Origin: Burkholderia sp.
GTDB taxonomy: Bacteria; Pseudomonadota; Gammaproteobacteria; Burkholderiales; Burkholderiaceae
NCBI GenBank assembly: GCA_030151225.1
Contig: JASLEG010000148.1
Coordinates: 1 to 23,675 of the forward strand
Length of the DNA: 23,675 nucleotides
Direction: 5' to 3'
In this document: in pieces, positions 1-7,657 of the stretch
Layout: each line of letters starts with the position of its first letter
How positions within the stretch are numbered: the first letter of the stretch is position 1
Program-made: the position numbers and the translations under genes
The notes under the pieces: model-generated
Databases searched by the model: none
Seen by the model: the letters and a program-made list of their open reading frames with translations, nothing else
Told to the model about the DNA's origin: nothing

Positions 1-186
1 GCGCACGGCCCGCAGGCGTGCGCCGCGCCGCGCCTCCTGACGCGGCGGGGCCGGTGCGAATGCACTAGACGGCCAGGGGCATCCGCACCTGCCGGGCCGG
101 CGCCGACGCTGAGAACATGGTGATTCCCGGCGCGCGGCCCCGGTGCCAGCGCCGCCGGTTCCGATGATTCCCTCAAGGAGGCAACC

Positions 187-372
187 ATGGACAAGAATCG
201 CATCGACGGCAAGCTCAAGCAGGTGAAGGGTTCGGTGAAGGAAGCGCTCGGCAAGGTCACGGGCGACCGCAGGACGGAAGCGGAAGGCATCGCCGAGAAG
301 GCCCAGGGCAAGTTGCAGGAGAAGGCGGGACAGACCGCCGACGCGATCCGCAAGCACTCGAATCTGCATTGA
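187..372 (+). CDS. CsbD-like stress-response protein
   Basis: This 61-residue, highly charged, soluble protein is rich in Lys, Glu, Gly and Ala and has no Cys or membrane segment. Its opening (MDKNRIDGKLKQVKGSVKEA) and the repeated GK-containing helices are typical of the CsbD family. Those proteins are about 60-70 residues long, abundant in stress or stationary phase, and have no established molecular function. The ATG is well supported by a strong Shine-Dalgarno, AAGGAGG, 6 bases upstream. A strong intrinsic terminator follows about 50 bases after the stop, so it is probably a single-gene transcript. I see no convincing sigma-70 promoter in positions 1-170. The family call is secure and the role is not. 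Confidence 0.9.
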   Translation: MDKNRIDGKLKQVKGSVKEALGKVTGDRRTEAEGIAEKAQGKLQEKAGQTADAIRKHSNLH

Positions 373-421
373 CCGTTGCGCTCGCCACGTATTCATCACG
401 TAACGTTGACGACGCAGCATG

Positions 422-470
422 AAGGCCCCGCCGCGCAGGCAGTTCGCGCGGCGGGGCCTTTTTTGTTTCT
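422..470 (+). terminator. Rho-independent terminator after the CsbD-like gene
   Basis: A perfect 15-bp GC-rich stem (422-436 with 446-460) has a 9-base loop and is followed by a T-rich tract (461-469). It ends the CsbD-like transcript. On the minus strand there is only a short T run, so it is a weaker stop for the convergent CPBP protease gene ending at 499. Confidence 0.9.
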
Positions 471-498
471 GGTTCGATCGGGCGCGGGTTGGGCGGGG

Positions 499-1431
499 CT
501 AGCCCGCGCGTCGCACGCCGCCGCGCCGTGCCGCCTCGCCGCTCAGCGGCAGCAGGCGCCAGGCCACCCAGGCGAGCGCGCCGAGCACCGGAAACACCAG
601 CACGCTGCCTTCCGGCCCGACCGTGCCGCCGCTCCACCACACGGGGCCGGTGGCGCGGCTCATGAACAGGCTGATATTCGGAATCAGGCCGCTGGTGGGC
701 GCGCCGAACAGGAACGATTCGGACCAGTCCCAGGCGGCGTGCATGCCGAACGTCCACCACAGCGAACCGGTGCGCCAGATCGCCAGGCAGGCCACGAAGC
801 CGTAGATCACCACCGGCACGATGCCGGCCAGGTTCTCGCCGTGATTGGCGATGTGCGACAGGCCGAAGGCCACCGAGGTCAGCACTGCGGCGGCGGCCGG
901 ATGCATGCCCCGCGCGAGCCGGAAGAACAGGTAGCCGCGAAAGGTCAGTTCCTCGGCCGCCGCCACCAGCGCGAAGGCGCAGGCCCACACGAGCGCAGCC
1001 TCGAGCGCCGAGAGCGGGTTCATGCCGGAGTAGACGAGCGTGGCACCGCCGGTGGCCGCCAGCACGATCATGATGACCGACACGGCCGCGAGGCCGCACG
1101 CGGCGCCGAGCAGCAGATGGCGCAGGCGCTGCGGCGCGCGCAGGCCGAAGCGGGTCCACGCGCGGCGATCGATGCCGCTCATCGTGCGCGTGGCGACCAG
1201 TGCGGCCGCGCACATCGCGAGCTCGAACGCGACCTGATGCGCGGCCGTCAGTTCTCCTTGCAAATGCAGCGGCAGGTCGAGGCGGCGCGCCGCCCACGCG
1301 GCGGCGCACACCAGGGCGGCCACGATGGCCACGAACAGCAGCGCGGCCCAGCCTGCGCGCAGGCCGGCGGGGCCGAACCACAGGCCGCGGAAACGGAATG
1401 GCGGGATGTCGCTGGATCGATCGGCGGGCAT
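499..1431 (-). CDS. CPBP (Abi/Rce1-like) family intramembrane metalloprotease
   Basis: This 310-residue multi-pass membrane protein has several hydrophobic segments between about residues 28 and 290. It carries the CPBP family motifs in order: EE followed by R (Glu160-Glu161, Arg165, within EELTFRGYLFF), the FGLSH motif with His193, and a third conserved His231 in TFGMHAAWDW. These are the expected metal-binding and catalytic residues, so it should be an active membrane-embedded peptidase. Family members process prenylated proteins or bacteriocin-like peptides, or act in bacteriocin self-immunity. The ATG at 1431 is chosen because the protein family homology begins here; the frame is open upstream but the extension looks like translated intergenic DNA. 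It lies downstream of an ABC exporter on the same strand with a 297-base gap, so co-transcription is possible but unproven. Its substrate is unknown. Confidence 0.85.
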   Translation of the reverse strand: MPADRSSDIPPFRFRGLWFGPAGLRAGWAALLFVAIVAALVCAAAWAARRLDLPLHLQGELTAAHQVAFELAMCAAALVATRTMSGIDRRAWTRFGLRAPQRLRHLLLGAACGLAAVSVIMIVLAATGGATLVYSGMNPLSALEAALVWACAFALVAAAEELTFRGYLFFRLARGMHPAAAAVLTSVAFGLSHIANHGENLAGIVPVVIYGFVACLAIWRTGSLWWTFGMHAAWDWSESFLFGAPTSGLIPNISLFMSRATGPVWWSGGTVGPEGSVLVFPVLGALAWVAWRLLPLSGEAARRGGVRRAG

Positions 1432-1728
1432 CGCGTCTTTCACCGGTGGTGTCCTCGTTTTCGAACGATGTTGGATGACGGCATGCAAGGCGTTCCGTAG
1501 GCTTTCTGAAGGCTCTTCATTGCGCGTCGGCGAGTTCCCGTGATTATGTGGATCATCGGAGAAAAATGGTATGGCCTCGCGCAAATCAATCGCGATTCGG
1601 GCACGCAATGCCCTCGCATGAAGCAATGATTCACTGATGAGCGACGTGCCCCGCAACGGCGAAAGCGCGATGAAAAGCGGCGGCAAGCCGATTGGCGGCG
1701 GGCTCGCGCCCGCCGCCTCTTCGTGGAC

Positions 1729-3597
1729 TCACCGGCTCATGGTTTCACGTGCCTCGAGTTTGCCGAGCGCGTCGATGCCGTAGCCGCCGGTCTGCTCGAT
1801 CAGGCCTTTCGCGAGTTCGAGCGCCTGCCGTTCGAACAGCCGCCGGTAAGTGCCGCCCTCGATGCGGATCAGCGCGTCGTGATCGCCTTCCTCGATCACG
1901 CGGCCGCGCTCGAGCACCAGCAGCCGGTCGAGCGAGCGCACCGTGGACAGGCGGTGCGCGACCACCAGCGTGGTGCGGCCCACCATCAGCCGTTCCATCG
2001 CCTGCTGGATCAGCAGCTCGCTCTCGCTGTCGAGGCTCGAGGTGGCCTCGTCGAGGATCAGGATCGGCGCATCGGCCAGGAACGCGCGCGCGATCGCCAC
2101 GCGCTGGCGCTCGCCACCCGACAGCTTCACGCCGCGCTCGCCCACCAGCGTGTCATAGCCTTCCGGCAGCTCCGCGATGAAGCCGTGCGCGCTCGCCTGC
2201 TTCGCGGCGTGCACGATCTGCTCGCGCGTCGCGTCGGGCCGCGCATAGGCGATGTTGTCCGCCAGCGAGCGGTGGAACAGCACCGGCTCCTGTTGCACGA
2301 TCGCGATGTGGCTGCGCAGCGACTGCTGCGTGACCTGCGCGATGTCCTGCCCGTCGATCAGGATGCGACCGCCGTCGATGTCGTACAGCCGCTGGATCAG
2401 CTTGATGAACGATGTCTTGCCCGAGCCCGAATGGCCCACCAGCCCGATCCGCTCGCCCGGCGCGATGCGCAGCGTGAAGTCCGAATAGAGCGGCGCCATG
2501 CGCGGCCCGTAGCGGAACGTCACGTGCTCGAAGCGGATCTCGCCCTGCGGGATCGCGATCGGTCGCGCGTCGGGCGCGTCCTCGATGCCGAGCGGCTGAC
2601 GCTCGAGCGCGACCAGTTCCTCCATGTCGTTGACCGAGCGCTGCAGGTTGCGGATGTGCATGGCGATGTCGCGCAGGTAGCCCTGCAGCATGAAGAACAT
2701 CGTCAGCGCGAACGCGATGTCGCCGACGCTCGCACGATCGTGTGCCCACAGCCACAGCACCGCGCCGAGCATCGCGGCCTGCATCAGCACCAGCAGCGCG
2801 CCCTGCACGCCGACGCTGAGCGTGCCGCGCACCCAGGTGCGCCGCGTGCGCAGCCGCCACTTGCCGATCACGCGCTCGATGCGCGCTTCCTCGCGCGCTT
2901 CCGCGCCGAATGCCTTGACCACCGCGTTGCAGCTGACCGCATCGGCCAGCGCGCCGCCGAGCCGCGTGTCCCAGCCATTGGCAAGGCGCGCGGCCGGCGC
3001 GATCACGCCGAGCGACAGCGTCGCGGTGATCGCGATGTACAGCACCGAGCCCGCGCCCACCACGAGCCCCATCACGGGCCAGTGCCAGCCCAGCAGGAAG
3101 GTGGCGCCGCTCAGCATCGCCACCGACGGCAGCAGCGCGATCAGCAGCGTGTCGTTGAGGATGTCGAGCGCCCACATGCCGCGCGTGATCTTGCGCACCG
3201 TGGAGCCGGCGAAACTGTTGGCGTGCCAGTCGGTCGAGAAGCGCTGCACGCGATGGAACGCGCCGGCCGAGATCTCGCTCATCATGCGCAGCGTGAGCCG
3301 GATGATGTTCATGAACATCGCCTGGCGCAGCAGCGTGACCGTGATGCCGAGCGCCACCAGCACGCCGAATGCGTGCAGCGCGGCCGAGAGCGCGGTGGCG
3401 CGATGCGCGAGGCCCATCGACACGGCGTCGACGAGCCTGCCCGCGAACAGCGGCGTGAGCACGTCGCCGAGCGCCGAGCACAGCGCGAACAGCGCCACGG
3501 CGAGTGCGCGGCCGGGTTGGCGGCGCCAGTGGAGGAAGATGAAGCCGAGCACGTCGCTGAACGGTCGGCCACCTCGACGATCTTGGGTAGGGATCAT
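1729..3597 (-). CDS. ABC exporter, fused transmembrane and ATP-binding domains
   Basis: This 622-residue half-transporter has an N-terminal type I exporter membrane domain (about residues 15-325, six hydrophobic segments) and a C-terminal nucleotide-binding domain (about 350-590). All ATPase motifs are intact: Walker A GHSGSGKTS (388-396), Q-loop VQQEP, signature LSGGE (492-496), Walker B ILILDE (512-517) and H-loop His548. It should work as a homodimer exporting lipids, drugs or peptides. No N-terminal C39 peptidase domain is present, so it is not a self-processing bacteriocin exporter. The ATG at 3597 starts just before the family homology; its Shine-Dalgarno is weak. The gene lies 222 bases after a 20-residue ORF with its own promoter and before a CPBP protease. 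The context suggests, without proving it, that all three form one transcription unit. The substrate cannot be read from sequence. Confidence 0.9.
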   Translation of the reverse strand: MIPTQDRRGGRPFSDVLGFIFLHWRRQPGRALAVALFALCSALGDVLTPLFAGRLVDAVSMGLAHRATALSAALHAFGVLVALGITVTLLRQAMFMNIIRLTLRMMSEISAGAFHRVQRFSTDWHANSFAGSTVRKITRGMWALDILNDTLLIALLPSVAMLSGATFLLGWHWPVMGLVVGAGSVLYIAITATLSLGVIAPAARLANGWDTRLGGALADAVSCNAVVKAFGAEAREEARIERVIGKWRLRTRRTWVRGTLSVGVQGALLVLMQAAMLGAVLWLWAHDRASVGDIAFALTMFFMLQGYLRDIAMHIRNLQRSVNDMEELVALERQPLGIEDAPDARPIAIPQGEIRFEHVTFRYGPRMAPLYSDFTLRIAPGERIGLVGHSGSGKTSFIKLIQRLYDIDGGRILIDGQDIAQVTQQSLRSHIAIVQQEPVLFHRSLADNIAYARPDATREQIVHAAKQASAHGFIAELPEGYDTLVGERGVKLSGGERQRVAIARAFLADAPILILDEATSSLDSESELLIQQAMERLMVGRTTLVVAHRLSTVRSLDRLLVLERGRVIEEGDHDALIRIEGGTYRRLFERQALELAKGLIEQTGGYGIDALGKLEARETMSR

Positions 3598-3771
3598 GGT
3601 GTCGTCGCCTGGTCGCGTCGTGCGCGCCAGGACTTCGTTCGATTGGATGAAGGCCGTCGGTTTCGCTCGCGGCGTCGAGACGACGATGCGGCCGCGACGC
3701 GAATGCCGAAACGCATGGCACGCACGCCGGGCACACGCCGCGGAGCGATGGAACAGCGGGAACAACGTCGG

Positions 3772-3804
3772 AAAACCTGCGGGTGAGCCCGGTGGAGCTG
3801 CCGC
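3772..3804 (-). other. Possible attenuator-like hairpin between the mini-ORF and the ABC exporter
   Basis: Read on the minus strand, an interrupted stem (GCGG/CCGC outer arms, AGCT/GGCT inner arms) lies 15 bases after the mini-ORF stop and is followed by AGG and four T. It is too weak to call a full terminator. Its place between a translated leader-like ORF and a long untranslated stretch is what an attenuator would look like. Confidence 0.25.
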
Positions 3805-3819
3805 GGAAAGTATCGGAAC

Positions 3820-3882
3820 CTAGACGACGGTGCCCGAATGCATGTCGTTCGGGAAGGCGTTATGCGATGACATGGTGTGCAT
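3820..3882 (-). CDS. 20-residue mini-ORF (leader peptide or secreted peptide precursor)
   Basis: The translation is MHTMSSHNAFPNDMHSGTVV followed by TAG. Translation is well supported: a near-ideal Shine-Dalgarno (AGGGAGG) sits 5 bases before the ATG, far better than those of the neighbouring long genes. A near-consensus sigma-70 promoter lies about 80 bases upstream on the same strand. The peptide has three His and three Met but no Cys, no hydrophobic signal and no codon run typical of amino-acid attenuators. It precedes an ABC exporter and a CPBP protease, with a TonB receptor upstream. Options are a regulatory leader ORF controlling exporter expression, or a small peptide that is exported and processed. 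No RiPP-modifying enzyme is visible nearby. If the second Met (residue 4) were used and removed, the N-terminus would be Ser-Ser-His, a Cu/Ni-binding ATCUN pattern, but the Shine-Dalgarno spacing favours the first ATG. I do not recognise the peptide. Confidence 0.6.
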   Translation of the reverse strand: MHTMSSHNAFPNDMHSGTVV

Positions 3883-3961
3883 CAGAACCTCCCTGGAAGG
3901 CATGTGGATGAGGTGGGGAAGAAGGTGCGGCTCGCGGGCGACCTGCCGCTCGCGCGGGGGA

Positions 3962-3991
3962 ATTTTACGCGCAGCCGCGCGGCCATGTCAA
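3962..3991 (-). promoter_or_regulatory. Near-consensus sigma-70 promoter for the mini-ORF/ABC unit
   Basis: On the minus strand a perfect -35 TTGACA (3986-3991) and a -10 TAAAAT (3962-3967, five of six consensus bases) are separated by 18 bases. Transcription would start near 3955, giving a leader of about 70 bases before the 20-residue ORF. This strong promoter lies outside any gene and points only at the mini-ORF, the exporter and possibly the protease. Confidence 0.7.
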
Positions 3992-4001
3992 AGGCCGCGC
4001 G
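3976..4001. repeat. 9-bp inverted repeat bracketing the -35 element (possible operator)
   Basis: The arms CGCGCGGCC (3976-3984) and GGCCGCGCG (3993-4001) are perfectly complementary, with an 8-base centre that contains the -35 hexamer. No T tract follows on either strand, so a terminator is unlikely. A dimeric repressor site is a natural reading. An incidental GC-rich hairpin cannot be excluded. Confidence 0.4.
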
Positions 4002-4073
4002 TGCGCCGTGTTGCCGAACCGAGACGCGCGCGCGAGGTCGGGGGGCGAGGCGGGGGGAACTGGAGGCGAGGGC

Positions 4074-4105
4074 GCTTCGATGCACGAATGTCTGCACATC
4101 GAAGC
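4074..4105. repeat. Inverted repeat downstream of the TonB receptor gene
   Basis: A perfect 9-bp stem, GCTTCGATG (4074-4082) with CATCGAAGC (4097-4105), has a 14-base loop. It lies about 50 bases after the receptor stop codon. There is no U tract on the minus strand, so it may be a 3'-end stabilising hairpin or part of a Rho-dependent end. The rest of the 555-base gap (3598-4152) holds the mini-ORF, its promoter and the attenuator-like hairpin listed separately. Confidence 0.4.
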
Positions 4106-4152
4106 AATCGGCGGGATCGTTGCAGGCGTGTGAAGGCGCCGGCGTGCGCGCG

Positions 4153-6351
4153 TCAGAAGAACTTCGTCACGCCGGCGTACACGGCGCGATACGGTCCGTA
4201 TTGCGGCGCGAACACGCCGATGCCCGAGCCGTCGCGCAGCGCATAGGTGCTGCCGAACGCATTGAGCAGCACCACGCGCCCGTCCACCTTGCCGAGCCAC
4301 GGCAGGTTCATGTGCTGCACGACCGACAGGTCCACCTGCTCGTACATCGGCAGCTTGCCCGTGTTCGCGAAGCCCTCGCGCAGACCGCTGCCCACGATGC
4401 CGTCCACCGACACGGTGGTCTGGTGGAACGTGTAGGCGCCGCCGAACGAGATCGTCACGCGCTGGTCGTGATCGAGGTTGACCCAGTGGTTCGAGATGTA
4501 GGCGAGCTCGTCGGGATCGAAGTTGAACTGCGCCGAGTTCACGTTCTTGCCCATCGCGCGGCTCAGTGCCACGTTCAGGTAGGCCGACAGGTGATTGCGC
4601 TTGTAGTTGGCCGTGAATTCGAGCCCGTAGATGCGCCCGTACTGATAGTTGAACGGCGTGTAGATCAGCGCGCTGCCGAACTGGCCCAGATCGAGCAGGT
4701 TGTGCGCCTTCTTGTAGTACGCGTCGAGGCCGAGCGTCACCGCGCCCATCTGCTGGATCACGCCGAGGTCGAAGTAGTCGTCGCGCTCGGGCTGCACGGC
4801 GGAATTCTGCGTGACCGCGCTCTGGTTGGTGGTGCCCGTGTAGCTGCCGATCGTCGAGCTCGACACCAGCTCGAACGAGGGCGGCGTGAAGTAGCGCGAG
4901 TAGCCGGCGTGCAGCGTGGTGGTGCCGGTCAGCTTGAACACCAGGCCGATGCGCGGGCTCAGCTGGTTGGCCGTCACGTACTGGTCCATGCCGTCGTAGC
5001 GCAGGCCGTAGTTGACGGTCAGGCGCGAGTTGATCTTCCACTCGTCCTGCAGGTAGGCGCTGTACAGGTAGCCGGTCTTGCTGCTCGCATTGGCGATCGA
5101 GAACGGCACGTCGGAGGCCTGGTTGCCGTCGGCGTCGGTCGGGAACACCGAGACGCTGTCGCGAAACTGCGCGTGCTCCTGCTGCACGAACAGGCCGGCG
5201 CGCAGCGTGTGCTCGCGGTTGAGGCGGTAGGTGGTGTCGGCCTGGATGCCGTTGGCCGTGTCGCTGTGGAAATCCTGCGAGGCCACGCCGTTGTAGATCA
5301 GGTCGCCGATCGGATCGGGGTTGAACTGGGTGCGCGTGTAGCGCGTGAAGAACGCCACCTGATAGTCGAGCGCCGCGCCGTTGGTGCCCTGCAGCGCGAT
5401 CACCGCGAAGTTGTTCAGCTCCGACTGGCTCTCGTTCAGGTTCGCCGAATCGAAGCTCGGCGTGCCGGCCAGCGAGAAGTTCGGCGCGAGGCCCGGCGTG
5501 TTCGGAATCTCGAACTGGTTCGAGGTGGTGCCGAACATCAGGCTCACGCGTGCCTGCGGGCTGATCACGTAGGACAGGTAACCGAACGCGTCGCCCTGGC
5601 GCGTGTGGTCGTGCAGCGGATCGGAGGACGAGGTGGGGGCCTCGATGCCCAGATTGTTCACGCCCAGCGAGCCGGTGAAGAAGTAGCTGAGGTTGCCGCG
5701 ATTGCCGTACACGTCGGCGCTCGTCTTCAGCGTCTGGTGGCTGCCGCCGTACACGTCGATCGCGCCACCGTTGCCGAGATCGTCGCCCGACCTGGTGCGG
5801 ATGTCCACGATGCCGGCCGTGCGATAGCCGTATTCGGCCGGTAGCGCGCCGGTCAGCAGATTCACCTGGTCGATGATGCGCGTGTCGAGCGACTGGCCGA
5901 AGCCGCTGATCGGCTCGGGAATCAGGATGCCGTTGATGCGGTATTGCAGGTCCGCGTGATCGCCGCGCACGTGCAGTTGTCCGTAGGAATCGTTGGCCAC
6001 ACCCGGGGCCTGCAGCAACACGCGGTTCAGCGGCGTGTCCGCGCCCTGCGGCATCGCGTCGATGTCGTCGCTCGTGATGCGGTACACGCTGCTGCCGGTC
6101 TCGGGCAGCAGGCCGTTGCGCGCGTCGTCGAGGCGCTTGGCCGTCACGCTGATCACGGGCAGGTTCTGCTGGCTGGCCGGGGTCGACGCGGCGGTGGCAT
6201 TGGCGGTCGCGGGCGTGCCGTCGTTGTTGGCAGCGGCTGCGGCAGCGGCGGAGCCGGTCGCGTCGGCGGCCCGGGCCGTGCGGGCATCGAGCGAGGCGAA
6301 CGCAAGGAACGCGAGCAGCACGGCGCGCGAGATCGGAGTCGGTGTGGTCAT
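4153..6351 (-). CDS. TonB-dependent outer-membrane receptor, probably Zur-controlled
   Basis: This 732-residue protein starts with a signal peptide (about 1-28, ending ARTARA before ADATG) and a low-complexity Ala/Asn/Thr linker. A TonB-box-like segment (LPVISVTAKR) follows, then a plug domain (roughly 75-200, including LHVRGDHADLQYRING) and a long beta-barrel ending in a C-terminal Phe, as expected for outer-membrane insertion. The start at 6351 is chosen because it places the signal peptide at the N-terminus; the frame stays open upstream into intergenic DNA. The ligand cannot be read from sequence. The plug differs clearly from the ZnuD-like receptor at 19204, so this is a separate type. 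A Zur-like box about 60-80 bases upstream suggests zinc-starvation control. Downstream on the same strand lie the mini-ORF, ABC exporter and CPBP protease, but these have their own promoter. Confidence 0.92.
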   Translation of the reverse strand: MTTPTPISRAVLLAFLAFASLDARTARAADATGSAAAAAAANNDGTPATANATAASTPASQQNLPVISVTAKRLDDARNGLLPETGSSVYRITSDDIDAMPQGADTPLNRVLLQAPGVANDSYGQLHVRGDHADLQYRINGILIPEPISGFGQSLDTRIIDQVNLLTGALPAEYGYRTAGIVDIRTRSGDDLGNGGAIDVYGGSHQTLKTSADVYGNRGNLSYFFTGSLGVNNLGIEAPTSSSDPLHDHTRQGDAFGYLSYVISPQARVSLMFGTTSNQFEIPNTPGLAPNFSLAGTPSFDSANLNESQSELNNFAVIALQGTNGAALDYQVAFFTRYTRTQFNPDPIGDLIYNGVASQDFHSDTANGIQADTTYRLNREHTLRAGLFVQQEHAQFRDSVSVFPTDADGNQASDVPFSIANASSKTGYLYSAYLQDEWKINSRLTVNYGLRYDGMDQYVTANQLSPRIGLVFKLTGTTTLHAGYSRYFTPPSFELVSSSTIGSYTGTTNQSAVTQNSAVQPERDDYFDLGVIQQMGAVTLGLDAYYKKAHNLLDLGQFGSALIYTPFNYQYGRIYGLEFTANYKRNHLSAYLNVALSRAMGKNVNSAQFNFDPDELAYISNHWVNLDHDQRVTISFGGAYTFHQTTVSVDGIVGSGLREGFANTGKLPMYEQVDLSVVQHMNLPWLGKVDGRVVLLNAFGSTYALRDGSGIGVFAPQYGPYRAVYAGVTKFF

Positions 6352-6410
6352 GTCGGGCGCTGACGCTCGGCGCGAGGCACGCCGGCAGCCAGTTTTTGAT
6401 GATCGGGATC

Positions 6411-6433
6411 GAGATGATATAACGTATCTAATT
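6411..6433 (-). promoter_or_regulatory. Zur-like (zinc uptake regulator) box upstream of the TonB receptor
   Basis: On the minus strand this site contains GATACGTTATA followed by TCATCTC. The first 11 bases are identical to the core of the box at 19127-19149 before the znuD-like gene. Against the gamma-proteobacterial Zur consensus (GAAATGTTATA-N-TATAACATTTC, from general knowledge), one half matches well and the other poorly. It lies 60-82 bases upstream of the receptor ATG, where a repressor would overlap or follow a promoter. The rest of the divergent gap (6352-6669) shows no other clear element. Confidence 0.5.
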
Positions 6434-6669
6434 CGGCGAAAAAGCATAATGTTCGCGCTCGATCCGGCGGGCTTCGGCGTTGATTTCGAAAGATTTTTTC
6501 TTGCGAATGCCTGAACGCGGAAGGGGCTTTCGAAGCCTCTTCGAAAGCCTTGCCGCGCCCGCCGTGCTCATGCGCTTGGGCGGGTTCATCGCGATATGGG
6601 ACAATCCGGCCCTCGATTTCCCCGGCGCGTCCGCCCCTCGGCCAAGCGCCCCGACGAACCCCCACAACG

Positions 6670-7560
6670 ATGACGATGAGCAACATCCAGCAAGGCATCC
6701 TGGCGCCGCTTCCGTCGGCCAACCGTTACCTGTCGTTCCAGACCACGCGGCCCGAGGCCGTGGCGGCCACGCTCGCCGCGCTGCGCGACGCGGTGGACAC
6801 CACGCGCACGGTGGTCGGCTTCGGCCCCTCGCTCGTGGCCGGCCTGGACCGCCGGATCGACGGCCTCAAGCCGTTCCCCGATCTCTCGAAGCCCGGCGCG
6901 CCGGTGCCCGCCACGCAGGTGGCGCTGTGGGTGTGGCTGCGCGGCGAGGATCACGGCGAGGTGACGCTGCGCTCGCGCGAGATCGAGGCGCTGCTCGCGC
7001 CGGCCTTCGCGCTCGACGGTGCCGTCAACGCGTTTCGGTATGCCGACGATCGCGACCTGTCGGGCTACGAGGACGGCACCGAGAACCCGAAGGGCGACGA
7101 GGCCGTGGAGGCCGCGTTCGTGACCGGCAAGGGCGCGGGCCTGGACGGCGCGAGCTTCGTGGCCGTGCAGCAGTGGGTGCATGATTTCGCGGCGATGAAG
7201 GCGATCGACGGCGACGAGATGGACCGCATCATGGGCCGTCGCAAGTCGGACAACGAGGAGCTGGAGGACGCGCCCGACTACGCGCACGTCAGGCGCACCG
7301 AGCAGGAGAGCTTCACGCCCGAGGCGATGGTGGTGCGCCGCTCGGCGCCGTGGGCCGACGAGCGGCGCGCGGGGCTGTACTTCGTGGCCTTCGGCCACTC
7401 GTTGCGCGCCTTCGAGGTGCAGATGCGCCGCATGGTGGGCACGACCGACGGCGTGCTCGACGGGCTGTTCCGCTTCACGCAGCCGGTGACGGGCGCGTTC
7501 TTCTGGTGCCCGCCGGCCACCGCGCAGCACCGGCTCGACCTGTCGGCGCTCGGGCTCTGA
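6670..7560 (+). CDS. DyP-type (YfeX-like) heme peroxidase
   Basis: This 296-residue cytoplasmic protein has no signal peptide. It carries the DyP signature GxxDG as GYEDGTEN (Asp135 the distal acid), a candidate proximal heme ligand His206 (DYAHVRRTE), a distal Arg near residue 223 (VVRRSAPW), and the conserved FRFTQPVTGAFFW end. Length and motif spacing match the YfeX-type bacterial DyP group (about 300 residues), which oxidise porphyrinogens or dyes with hydrogen peroxide. The start at ATG 6670 (MTMSNIQQG) fits the family N-terminus; a second ATG two codons later is equally possible, and the Shine-Dalgarno is poor for both. It is divergent from the TonB receptor and ends in a strong terminator. 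No encapsulin gene is seen beside it. Confidence 0.92.
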   Translation: MTMSNIQQGILAPLPSANRYLSFQTTRPEAVAATLAALRDAVDTTRTVVGFGPSLVAGLDRRIDGLKPFPDLSKPGAPVPATQVALWVWLRGEDHGEVTLRSREIEALLAPAFALDGAVNAFRYADDRDLSGYEDGTENPKGDEAVEAAFVTGKGAGLDGASFVAVQQWVHDFAAMKAIDGDEMDRIMGRRKSDNEELEDAPDYAHVRRTEQESFTPEAMVVRRSAPWADERRAGLYFVAFGHSLRAFEVQMRRMVGTTDGVLDGLFRFTQPVTGAFFWCPPATAQHRLDLSALGL

Positions 7561-7594
7561 TCGGGGCCTGCCCGGCATCGCCCGGTGCGTATCG

Positions 7595-7629
7595 CGCGCC
7601 GTGACCTTGGCGGGTCACGGCGCGTTTTT
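7595..7629 (+). terminator. Rho-independent terminator after the DyP peroxidase
   Basis: A perfect 12-bp stem (7595-7606 with 7613-7624) has a 6-base loop and is followed by five T. It lies 35 bases after the peroxidase stop and before the convergent OsmC-like gene. Confidence 0.92.
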
Positions 7630-7657
7630 CATGGGCGAGCCGGTATGCAGTGCCGCC

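Noticed and set aside
1432..1728. N-terminal extension of the CPBP protease up to 1686
   Set aside because: The extra 85 residues show no membrane segment or family similarity; homology starts at the ATG at 1431.
1723..3786. A 687-codon open frame on the plus strand opposite the ABC exporter
   Set aside because: Its translation is rich in Arg, His, Ala and Asp/Glu with no domain, the typical mirror of a GC-rich gene; the minus-strand frame has every ABC motif.
3976..4001. Terminator for the TonB receptor at the 9-bp inverted repeat
   Set aside because: No T tract follows on either strand and it overlaps a near-consensus promoter, so an operator is more likely.
3877..5844. A 655-codon open frame on the plus strand opposite the TonB receptor
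   Set aside because: It is Val/Arg/His-repetitive without recognisable domains; the opposite frame has a signal peptide, plug and barrel.
6352..6447. N-terminal extension of the TonB receptor to an in-frame start at 6447
   Set aside because: It would bury the signal peptide behind 32 basic residues and place the Zur-like box inside the coding sequence.
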